Assembly (NCBI GenBank): GCA_022559985.1
Contig: JAFJTR010000008.1
Span: 620,001-684,000, forward strand
DNA from: Parastagonospora avenae f. sp. tritici 18332-5
Lineage: Eukaryota > Ascomycota > Dothideomycetes > Pleosporales > Phaeosphaeriaceae
Reading direction: 5' to 3'
DNA: 64,000 bases
Part shown: in pieces, positions 34,055-44,322 of the stretch
Numbering within the stretch: the first letter of the stretch is position 1
Layout of the letters: the number at the start of each line of letters is the position of its first letter
Notes under the pieces: generated by a model
Told to the model about the DNA's origin: nothing
The model's database searches: none
What the model saw: the letters and a program-made list of their open reading frames with translations, nothing else
Translations under genes and position numbers: made by a program

Positions 34055-35229
34055 TCGTCTTACATGCTAAGTTTTTGGTCGTTCTTCATCTCTTTACGGG
34101 ACATTATGTACTGTCATTCGTTTTCACACAGGTACTGCTATGCGCATGTTTTTATACTGCCATGGGGCGGTTGCGTTTGTTTCTTGTTTTGCTGTCGGGC
34201 TTCTCTTCTGTTGGTGGCATCGTTCTGCGAGCGATCAGCTAGGTGGCTACCAAGGGTACACTTCCATGTACATACTTCGATGCGACGAGCATCTTCACGA
34301 TTTCCACGTAGCTCAATGTCGCATGATTATGATTCAAAAAGCGTTCCATGCTCTTGAGTGATGTATATTGCAGTGATTAGCCTAGTTGATGTGCGCGTTT
34401 TGTCGGCTCCTGGTGTGTGGCTGGTCAAGTCACATTCCTCAACCGACTACGCTCCATTGATACGAGACCGCGCTTCGTATGTGAGAGGTGAGACGGAGAT
34501 CATGATTGCGCGAGATACATTGGCTAATATTAGGTCGAGATCTGCACACGCCATCTTGCGCCTTAGCTGAGTCGCAAATCTTCAATGCGCTAAATGTTTA
34601 CGCGTGCTCGTAGTGACTCTCATTCAATTGTGCTTCTTCACACGACAAAGCTACAACAATTGTGCATGTCTTCTTTTTCCTCCATGAATTGTCATCGAGT
34701 CTCGAGGGTCTGAAATCTTTGACAATATGTCTAAAAACGTGCATCTCGTACTCGGACGCGCCGCTTTCGGTCGGTCGGTGCCAAGCGTTGATTAATCAAT
34801 TAATTAAATGATTTAACATCTTAGTTGAAACCTCCCTAAGGATACGAGGGTAAGCTCCACTTGGAGTTCAAAGCGAGGTCACACCACCCGAGATGCCTAA
34901 TTCAAAATGCAGAGCTGAGTACACAGCGTTCGGGATAGCTACTCCTCTGCCGTTTGAAGGGAAACCACCCGGTACCAAGTGAAGACTCGAATGGTTTCAT
35001 TCACTCGAGTATTTCTGCGGGAAATACCAAATGTCAGTACAGTGTTGCCTTGGAAATGAATTGAAGATGAAAGCGAGGCTGCCTTGTGACATGTTCATCC
35101 GCGATATACTTATAGGCTTTCTCCTCCATCAATGAACATCTCCACACTGTTCTCCTCTTCGGCTTTGCTCAACTGTACGCAAATTAACTTGCCACGCCCA
35201 AGTCTAAACTTGAGTGCCTCGAGTCGAAA
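34055..35229. other. Gap between CAP gene and F-box relic
   Basis: No gene is supported. The 3' untranslated region of the CAP gene probably takes the first few hundred bases. An AT-rich palindromic patch (ATTAATCAATTAATTAAAT) lies at about 34791-34809. Confidence 0.5.
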
Positions 35230-36669
35230 ATGTCTAGCCAATGCGCCGCACTTCCCTACTTCCCGTCACCCTCTAATCAAAGGCAGCTGTTACCAATCGA
35301 CCTGAAGAACCTTCGACTTGTCAATCCGCCATGGGCTAGTGTTGCGGCATTCATCTTGTTCCATTCATTCGTTTCAGATCTTGCTGAGACGGACAAAAAG
35401 AAGCTGGACGCCATCTTCACATCTCGTCCTGGTGGCATATTAGACAGCATCAAGACACTCACTGTGCCGTATAAAGGACCTGATGCTCATGAGAAGTCAT
35501 CACAGGACCTTTTACGGCTCGCCACTGTCCTACCCAGGGATATCCTTACACAATTACAGTCATGTGTCGAACGGGACGCTCTTGCTGTGATTCTGGGCAG
35601 TCAAAGGAAGATTCAGAAGCTTAACATCTTTGTCGTCAGCAATTGACAACCTTCATCGCCACCCAACGTTAATTCCGTCCGTGGCAACCTTAATGAGCTA
35701 CAAATACTCAATTTGATGGTCAAAGATAACAATTCAGACAATTGTGCATGTTGGACACCTCACATGCCATCGCTTCGAGGCCTTTGTCTAACGGCGCGAT
35801 CAGCGACAGCCTCATTTGGGGGATGGCACTTATCACAGCAAGATGCAAAATTCAAGCTTCGCTGTCTTATCTTCGACAGAATCAGCTTGCCTGATTCGCC
35901 CAAGAAGATCGTGGGCATGCTCGATACATCTCGACTGGAAGTGCTCTCTTTTGAACGCTGTCGAAATTCTGGACCCCTCATCAGAGTATGAAAGAAGAGA
36001 TCCAGAGAGTGCCAGATAAACTCCGCGTATTCAGACACACGCTGGAGGCGTATATAGGTCCTTTGGACCATATTCGATCTTTGCTAAACTCGACAACAAA
36101 GATGGCGGAAATCAGCATCAATGCAATACAGGCCTACCCCTTGCCTATAGCATGTGTCGCGCGCCATGGCTCTTCCTTACGGTCTCTCCGACTGTCATTC
36201 TGGCACGGACCAAGCGATTTAAACAGGCAAATGCACGATATAATACACTCGACACGATCGCTCAATTAGCTCATTACAGCTTGCACCAGCCTGGAATTCA
36301 TCGTACTTAGTCTAGCCAGCATCGACTTCCGCACATGGGACCTTCTCAAAGGTGTTCAGATAACATCACCGAATGCTAGGTTTGTATCTCGACATCTAGC
36401 TGAAGCACTTGTGAGTCAACGACTGACGTGGAATTTCGATCTCATCACTAACACTCCAATAGACTATCATAGCACGGGCGCCCAAACTCGAGACTCTCTG
36501 TCTCACCCACGTCGCTTACTGTCAATCGATAGAAGGTCACAGCACTCGCGTGCAACAGTTCCGTCACTCACAATTAGCGACTAGCATTCTGTCGTTTCTA
36601 GACAAACTCGGGTCTCCTATACGATTCCTCGCATTTCACCCGCCTGGATCAATAGGACTCTTGGGTTGA
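35230..36669 (+). pseudogene. F-box/LRR-like gene copy 3, broken in three places
   Basis: It begins MSSQCAALPYFPSPSNQRQL with an F-box-like block (LPIDLKNLRLVNPPWASVAAF). The same frame continues past a TGA at 35644-35646 to about 35985. The frame then shifts near 35985-35993, and similarity goes on (ARHGSSLRSLRLSFW) past a TAG at 36267-36269 (SLN-stop-LITACTSLEF). A perfect intron remains at 36411-36462 (GTGAGT, branch CACTAAC, acceptor CAATAG, 52 bp, phase 0). It joins LAEAL to TIIARAPKLETLCLTH, the same position and phase as in F-box copy 1. The frame ends at 36669 (FHPPGSIGLLG), shorter than copy 1. The intact splice sites and otherwise open frame indicate recent decay. F-box proteins are SCF adaptors; no target is known. 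Confidence 0.65.
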
Positions 36670-37059
36670 GTCAATTCACATGGCCATACTTGGCCCAATT
36701 ATTACTACAGGAAGGCCAAGATTGTACTAGAAGAGGACATGGGGCAAGGCGCGTTGGGTGTTATAGCCATGCCTGTGAGGTTTGAGGCATTCGAGGATCT
36801 CTCACGTTGGAACCGACGATTCACTTGACACATTCTCATCGCCTGACGTTGATGCATGATGTCTACCCTGGCAATGTGGGCTTTCATCCTGAATTGAGTA
36901 CACAGAAGGAGCAAGGAACAAAGCAAGATTGAGAAGGGTACTCGCTCAAGCTTTTCCAGACAGCTTTTGTTGATCAAATCATACAAAAAATACCGGTTTC
37001 TACATCATGACCACTGGTTCAAAACTTTGTTGCAAATGACCGCCATGTCCGACTCCAAT
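36670..37059. other. Gap between F-box relic and GFA gene
   Basis: No gene is supported. The two flanking genes converge here, so the stretch probably holds both 3' ends. Confidence 0.5.
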
Positions 37060-37678
37060 TTACTTCGCCTCCTCCCCAACCCCATCATGCTTACTCTTCC
37101 ACCCCTTGCCCGCCGTATAATACGCCCCATCAACATGCTCCTCCACATCCGCCGGCTTCAACCACTTGCACCTATCCTTCTCAAACGTCTCAACACGCGG
37201 CTTGAATTTCGTCTCTTGCAGCGCAAAGTCGTCAATCGTGCCAATGCGCGGGATACTCATGCCCGGGTAGCCTGTGCTGCGGCGGTACATGAGCGTGCCG
37301 CAGACGCTGCAGAAGCTGTTTTCCATGGCGTTGCCGGTGGCGATGGTGTCGGACTGGCGGAAGCGCGTGAGCTTGGACTCGCCGCGGGTGTGCTTGAGGT
37401 GCGTGTCTTTGACGACGAAGTTGGAGGCGAACATGCTGGGAGATTAGTTAATATGGTATTAGTGGTAGGTTGAGCCAGGAGCTAGAAATATATTGTTGTT
37501 GGACGTACCTGGCGGTGATCTTGCGGCAGTCTGTGCAGTGGCAGATAAAAGTGTCAACGAGACCCTCGCCTTCAGTAGGTACTTCGATTTGCACGGCGCC
37601 GCAGTAGCAGGTTGCTGTTGCGGTGCCGTTCTTCTCGCTGTGCGCGCCCTTGGAAGGAAGGTTGATCTTCTCACTCAT
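37060..37678 (-). CDS. GFA/CENP-V-type zinc-binding protein
   Basis: There are two exons on minus, 37678-37509 and 37435-37060, giving 181 residues. The intron runs GTACGT...CTCCCAG in phase 2 and joins CRKITA to SMFASNFVVKD. Zinc ligands of the GFA domain are present in order: CYCGAVQIEV (first pair), CHCTDCRK (second group) and CSVCGTLMYRR (third group). The family is named after the glutathione-dependent formaldehyde-activating enzyme Gfa, but most fungal members lack a demonstrated reaction, so only the zinc fold should be trusted. Length is typical. The start codon at 37678 (MSEKINLPSKG) is the only reasonable one. Intact. Confidence 0.88.
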
Positions 37679-38949
37679 GTTGTTGGAGTTGTTGGACTGT
37701 AAGTGATCCTTAATCGAAGCGAGTCTCTCTGCTAGATAGAGAAGTCAGGGAGTGAGTTTCTTGGGTATGCAGATATCTCTTTGACTTTAGACAGGAAGAA
37801 CCGTCGAAATATATACTTGCCTATTCTCCTCGGTCCAATGGACACCGGTAAACTCAAAAGCGCCAAATTCCCATCTGATTTCCACGCTTCCTAAGCATGA
37901 GTGTGCATTCAGGAACTCGGTTTGGCCTTCTAAGTGCGGATCCTGCATGGTCCAGATCCTCGACGCGTTTGTAGAAGATAAGTGTGATGTCATTGGCTGA
38001 TGCGGGGGTAGGTGCGGAGTCGGAAATATCACGCCACGCTACCGGCTGCAATGACAAATGTCGTGCATGTTGCATCAGCTATTTGTCGACCGAATTATCT
38101 CCGTATCCCTACCTAGTTGACTAAACGCGACTATAGTACGGTGGAAGTGTACCTCGCTTCACGGAGTCTGATTCAGATACTCTCCTGACTGGCGGATACC
38201 GTCGTCTGGTTTTCGGCGTCACAGAACGTTTCACAACCAACAAAGGGCAACCCAACAATACCTGTACGATGGTTATCCAGAGTCAGAGTACTGGGGTGAG
38301 GAGTGTCTATATAAGCACGACACGACTGCCATGGCGAACCGAGCGGTGACCTGCACTCAACCTCAGCCTCAGCATACCGAGCAACTGGCTGGACAGACGA
38401 TGGCAAAAAAACTCAATATCGGACCATGTTTCGATGGCATACGAATTATGCCTATTAGACATGTGGACACAAGTCTGGCGCCACAATTCTGGCTCGTGGT
38501 CGTTCACGATACTTGGATTGCGCGTCGAGTGCATCGTTGACTGGCGGCTCGATGCGCCCTCGATCGAGAATAAATATTGTGTTGTGGTCATTGAGTAGTG
38601 GCATTAAGATAACATCTTCGCCTAGTCACGATCGCACTTATCAAGATATCACGTCCCGTTATCCCGCTCTCCAACATCGCCTTTTGAGAGGTGTGCGAAG
38701 TCCCCGATCAGCTATCAGGAAACTACAAAGACCCATCAGTTCGGCAGCGTTGGACAGAGTCCTAGCTCCTGACACCAGTAATTTAACCACAACAGATCTA
38801 GAGCGGAGAAAGCATACAAGCGATGTTGGTGAAAAGAAATTATCCGGCACCGGCCACTGCGCGGTTCAACGATGTCAAGGACAACACCACTCTATTGCAG
38901 TCAAGCGCGAGTCATAGTTCTTTGGCCTGTATAAAAGATTCAAGTATGA
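37679..38949. other. Gap upstream of the GFA gene
   Basis: No gene is supported. A minus-strand frame at 38032-37787 (81 codons, containing VEIRWEFGAFEFTGVHWTEE) looks protein-like but is isolated and unrecognised. Confidence 0.45.
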
Positions 38950-39279
38950 GGGAAATTGGTTTGGAACGATAGCACTTCATTGCAACACCTTCAACAGCCT
39001 GTTTACGAAGCAGAACGTGAAAGCGATCAAACGATTGAATTTCTGCGCATAAGATCTGACAAGTGGATTACGATGGCGACCAATGATCCCGTCACTCAAT
39101 AGAAGGCAAAAGATGACCAAGTAATTGAACAGAAGAAGGAAGAGGTGCGAGATTTTACACTGAAGCTCGAACCCCATCGTAGGAAGCCAAAATGCGAATG
39201 GGATCTTGCCCTCATGGAGAAATACACAGCGCAGCTGAGGAGATCAGAAATTCTTGCTCAAAAATTCTCTACGAATTGA
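38950..39279 (+). pseudogene. Relic of a coiled-coil protein gene
   Basis: A single frame without a start codon reads QHLQQPVYEAERESDQTIEF, then DKWITMATNDPVTQ, a TAG at 39100-39102, and continues KAKDDQVIEQKKEEVRDFTL, EWDLALMEKYTAQLRRSEIL to a TGA at 39277-39279. The charged heptad-like composition on both sides of the stop suggests one decayed helical protein. No family is recognised. It lies just before the truncated hydrolase and may have helped to break it. Confidence 0.35.
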
Positions 39280-39325
39280 TGGAATGGCCCAGCAAGGAAT
39301 CCTCCCACGAAGATGGCTTTTATGA

Positions 39326-40342
39326 TGGAGACCACAACGTCGACGACAGATTCAAACGCAAAAAGATTGGTTTGCGCAACAAGGTTTCAAAAAGTATGAG
39401 ACGACGTATACATACTCCAATGCTTGGGACAAGCTGCCTCTCAGCGTCGCAAACGCCCACGCAAAAGGCGCCATCATAATCGCGCCCAACCACCCTCTCG
39501 GCCCCGAAGCAAACTACATCGACATTGTCGAGTCGATCGTCGACTTCCTGCACTTCTACAAGTACAATATGTGTTTCGAGCCCGAATATAAAGGCATGAA
39601 CTGGAAGGACTGGCTCCTCAATCAAATGCCTACTAAAGGCGTCCTCATTGACACAAACTGCGTGTTCGTCGAAGGCGAAAGCGCCGGCGGAAACGCAGCT
39701 GTTGTAGCCCTCTTCCTCAACGCAGACAGGAAAATCGGCACGGAAATTCCCATCCATGCGGCACTGCTTCGCTACCCGATGCTCGCGCACTACAAGCGCA
39801 CATTTGGCGACGATGATCCGATACATCACATGGGCACGGATTACACCAAAGACCATCTGATCAAGCAAGCCCGCCTCATTCTAGACGAGCGCGACAGACT
39901 CCAGGCTACGGGATACCTCACCACGCGCGGGAGTTCCTCTGCGCCGAAGAACATGGCAGCGGCGTTATTGCTGTCAGTCTCAAAGTTTTGGGAAGGTTCG
40001 TTCAAGCGCGAAAAACCCGGACAGTCTACTAAGGATCCATTCGTGAACAAAGATTGTATCGAGCGCGCGAGGGAGAGCGTTGATATAATCAATGCTGACC
40101 TCCTTCCTGCCATGTGCATTTACCACGGCGATGAGGATAAGAATTGTCCGCTCAAAGACACCGAAGAGTTTGTTGACGTGCTGAGGAAGAACTACCCCAC
40201 GGTATATGCTGGAGATAGGTTGGTATTGAATATCTTGCCGAAGAAGCAGCATGGGTTCGATTACGAGATTGCTAAGACAGAGGGGTTTATGAAGGACGCG
40301 TATGCGTTTGTGGACAAGCACTGGCTTGAGACTGTAGTGTAA
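39326..40342 (+). pseudogene. Alpha/beta hydrolase (HSL-type esterase), 5'-truncated
   Basis: The open frame has no start codon before an internal ATG at 39569. It opens after a TGA at 39323-39325 and reads DWFAQQGFKKYETTYTYSNAW, LPLSVANAHAKGAIIIAPNH, then the nucleophile elbow VEGESAGGNAAVVALF (Ser codon at about 39680), an acid region CIYHGDEDKNCPLKDTEEF and the histidine region LPKKQHGFDYE. These give a full Ser-Asp-His triad. The upstream part of such esterases, with the oxyanion-hole motif HGGG, is not found in any frame in the preceding 400 bp, which hold a different relic. Either a distant first exon is missed or the gene has lost its 5' end. Initiation at 39569 would give 257 residues lacking the oxyanion hole. 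Confidence 0.6.
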
Positions 40343-41470
40343 CTTCGAGAGTTATTCATCTTTCTTTCCTTTTGTTCGTTCTTCTTATAGACCGGAATGA
40401 CTTTCTTTCCTTCACCGCATGAGACGGATTTCTTTTCTCTTCATAGAATGATAACCAGATTGCAATCAATTCAGCGCTATACAATTGTCATTATGCAATG
40501 TCCATCAGAGTGAAGGGTATCAAGTGTGTCGAGCAAGATGAGTAGATGTCGTGCTTATCAAACCTCTACCTCCATCTCCCCCAATACTTGACAACAATCA
40601 ACTTCATCCTCCTAGATTATGTATCGCAATAACCGGCATTTATCTCATCAGGCCTCGAATCATGTTGTTAGCCCGGTCGTTCAGCTAACGCAGTGCTCAA
40701 ATTACAACTAATTCCACCCCAGGTTCGCTACATGGTGTAGGGCTCCGGCTCTATCGGGTCTATTTTTTGCTGGCTTGAATGGCAGTACCCGCCAAGCTAC
40801 ATCATGTAAGGAATAATGCTCCGAGCCAAGAACTATAGTTTGTTACATCACAAGTACCGTATTTTACGCAACAGGATCAGCATCAGATTTGAGCTATATA
40901 TCATATCGTCCCGATTACATTACGCATTACCAGATACATCGGACGCGTCACGAGAAGTGCGACTCAAGCATTGCAAACATTTTTACTTGATAGCAATACT
41001 TTTCATCCATTCGAACCACGATCATTCCGAGGGAAAAACATCTACGCCATCAACCAACGAATCATGATAACCAAGAAGAAAAAAGTTAACTTTCCGTGAC
41101 ATCTATAGATCTCATTCTCCATTAATCGGCGCCTTCCGTTTCATACATGTAGCAAAGTTTTCAACAATAACAACAAACAAGGAAGTAAGCAAGCCGACCC
41201 ATGACCCCTTGGTTCTTTTTCTTTTATGCATGCTGCCCTGATGCGCGTGGGGAAGGCAAAACACCATATCGCCCGAATGCCTGTTCATAGAATTGGGATG
41301 TAGAAAGTATATGATATATGGACAGTAAAATGAAATGAGGCAGACCACCTAAGATGTATGTGACAAGAATGGAATGTGATGGCCGTGGTCCAGTTACAAA
41401 GGTTGCAATATGGGCGTGAATGAATAAGGAGGTGTACACAGTATTATCGACACGTGTGTCGAGCAGGAGT
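40343..41470. other. Gap between hydrolase and PUF gene
   Basis: No gene is supported. The flanking genes converge, so both 3' untranslated regions fall here. Many short AT-rich runs and no recognisable RNA gene. Confidence 0.5.
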
Positions 41471-44322
41471 TTAGGAGGTGGTCTCGTGAATGCTCACACC
41501 ACCAATCGAGATGCCACTATCTTTCTGGGAAGATTGGGTAGCCGAATGTACAGGGTCGTCAATAGTAGACGTGTTTGTGCTTGGGATAGAGCTGGTCTGG
41601 GGTGATTGCGCAGAGCTGGATAGAGCTGGCGTTGGGGGCGGCTCATTTGATTCGTTCGTGTCGCGTGGCATGGTTGGAGAATCGACTCGGTCATAGCGGT
41701 ACATCTTCTTCTCGACCTGGTACGTTATTAGCGGCGCGCGACAGACAACTGTGCACATCAACTCACTGAGACGATCTGCTTGCCAGAAATCAATTTCTTG
41801 GCCTTTTCTAGCTCCGGTTTGAGTGCCCCCACGAAGACGCTGTAATCTTCTCGGTTCAGTGTCTCCAGCAGCTTCTGGATTACGTAGTTGCCGTAACCGT
41901 CCTTGAGGAGATTGAGGAGATTGTTTTCACCACGCTCGTTCTTCGCAATGAACGCGTTGACTAGCTCACGGCGCTGCTCGTCATTGCTGCATACCAAGCA
42001 TCTTTCGACGACGTTGCTCGCAAACTTGTGCTTCGAGAACATGAGAAATTGCGCCGTGATGAGGGAGACAATTTTCGCACGGTCCTCGGGCAGACCATGT
42101 TCAATGACATGTTGAGTGACGTAGTTGCCGTACGAGTCGGTGATGAGGTCGGCACCTCTTGCGTGAAGTTCCGTCATGATGAACCTGCGTTGCGGCTCTG
42201 GAACCTTCTCCAACAAGCGCTGAATGACACGGCAACCATACGAGTTGACTGCCAAAACCCCAATGTGTCCTTTAAAGGACTCCACGATGACTTGGATGTG
42301 CTCCATCGGCACCCTGTCAATGACCTTTTGGATAACGTGGTTGCCGTTCTGGTCCTTGACGGTCTTCAGGACATCTTTCTCCAGTTCCTTCACCATGGAG
42401 GCTTGTTGGTCGACAAGAACGTGCTCCAGCGCTTTCTGAACGACCCGACAGGCGTACATTTGGTTTGCAAGAGCGGACACATGGCCTTTCATTTTGCTGG
42501 CCAGTATCTTCTTTTGTGTCTGGTCGCCATGCTCGAAGAACTTTTGGATGACGTAGTTGCCGAAGACGTCTTGCATCAGCTGCAAAGAGTTTGACTCCAG
42601 TTCCTTGAATATCCTCTCTTTGACCTCGCTATTTGCCGTCTCGAGTTTCATTTGAATGAAACGAGAGCCGTGTTGATCTCCAGCAAATTCCACCACATCA
42701 TCATAGATGTCAGGCAGCTCCCAACGCTTGCTTGTCTTGCTTTCTTTTCTGAATTCTACCAACTTGGCACCCTGTACTGTGGTTCCCTCGGTCGTTTGCT
42801 GTTCGCGGGGACCACGTGGCGTCTGAACTGGCATCATAGGTTGCATTGTAGCCATGGCCATGTGAGGTGGTATGGCGCTCATTGGCACACCGTTAGGAAT
42901 AGCATATGAATACTGATATGGGTTACGCATTTGTGTAGCTGGCAGAATGTGCTGAAACTGTTGCTGTTGAAACTGGTTGTGGGGCATGTAGTTACGTCGC
43001 TCCTGCTGGATCTGAAAGCCGGCCAGCTTGTTTTGAAAAAGCGCCAGATTGTTGGGATGAGAGAGAGCCTGCTCGCCTGTGCTGTAGGGATTTAAGCGAT
43101 CGTAAACTGGCGGTGTATGGAGTTGTGAGTGGTATGGGCTTTGACGAACACCGGAGCCGCTGGGTGCATTACGAGAGTTATCGAACTGGAAGCCCTGGAA
43201 CTGGTTGGTGGGGTCGCTTATGTGACCGTTCGCGAAGCTGTCTGGCGTGTATGTGCCATTTCGGTAGCGCGGATCGTCGGTCCTTGTCGGAAGTTGTACA
43301 TCGGGGTAGCTGTCGCGGGCCCCATGAGACTCAGAGCCAGAGTGTGTGTAATTCATGTTCTGTCCGTTGGTGCTTAATGACTGCCTGTGGGCCATCCGGG
43401 GGTCCTGCTCCTGCTCCATAGCCATGCGGTTCAGGGTATGAAAAGAGTCGCTCTGAATTGATCCGCTGCGCTCTTGGAAGGATCGTCCGTTCGCAAAGGA
43501 GAACGACGATGCTTGCCGAGGCGCGGCTTGCGATAACCGAGAGAATGCATCCATCGAATTGAACTGGTTTGGCTCTGCCCCATGTCTGGACGGCGGTAGG
43601 CTGCCATTTCGCGAGGGTGCTCCACTTGAAGGTGCAAAATATTCGGACGGTGCCACGCTACGTCGGTCCTCGTTGGGGGAGTGGACCGAAGCTGAGTCAG
43701 GCCATGAGTTGACTGCCGTGTCGGGTCGTTGGGTGATATCTGGTTGGCTGAAGCCAAAGTTGGAGAAGCTGGCATTGAGTGATTCGACCTGACGCGAGGA
43801 TGTGAAGTTTGTCGACGTGGGGTCGAGCAAGGGCTTCTGTGGCTTTGCGACCGGACCACTGCCGACTATCGAGTTGCGCGGGCCGGTATAGAAGGCCGAC
43901 GAGGTGTCGCCATACTGCTGCGTAGGCAGAGCCTGGGCGATGGATCGCTTGCGTGCTGGCGACACTCCAGAGCTCCTTACGTGGACGTTGTTCGATGAGC
44001 CGGCGTCGGTCCATGTAGGACGACTGGGTCTCCACTCCGTTTCCGAGTCGGCAACAAGCGAGCCGGACCCGGTCTTGCCATCGGCGAGGTCGTAGTTGCC
44101 GGTTTCTACTATGTGTCAGTGCCTGGGATTATTCGTGGCTGCGGCAGACGTACCTCGCGGCCGCGAGCTGTCTCTCTTCGTGTTGCCAAATGCGAAGCCG
44201 AGCGAAGAAGAGGTATTGGTCGAGTTCCATATGCTGTTTCCCCACGGCGACGATGCGTGGGAAGAGTGTGACGGGCGCTCATTATCGCCGCTGCTGAGTG
44301 CGATGCCGCCGCGGTTGGCCAT
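41471..44322 (-). CDS. Pumilio-family (Puf3-like) RNA-binding protein
   Basis: There are three exons on minus, 44322-44154, 44105-41767 and 41716-41471, giving 917 residues. Intron 1 is GTACGT...CATAGTAG (48 bp); intron 2 is GTGAGT...GTACCAG (50 bp). Residues 1-500 are low-complexity (Ser, Gln, Asn, Pro). The PUF domain runs from about 520 to 835 with eight repeats; successive RNA-contact motifs read SRFIQ, NYVIQ, CRVVQ, NHVIQ, CRVIQ, NYVTQ, SNVVE, NYVIQ. This set and the block MYACRVVQKALEHV resemble the Puf3/Pumilio class, which binds UGUA-containing 3' UTRs and, in yeast Puf3, controls messages for mitochondrial proteins. The tail is Ser/Thr/Pro-rich. The start MANRGGIALSSGD was chosen as the first ATG in the spliced frame. 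Intact. Confidence 0.93.

Noticed and set aside
40671..40745. tRNA-like sequence with a GGTTCG motif
   Set aside because: No acceptor or anticodon stem could be paired.
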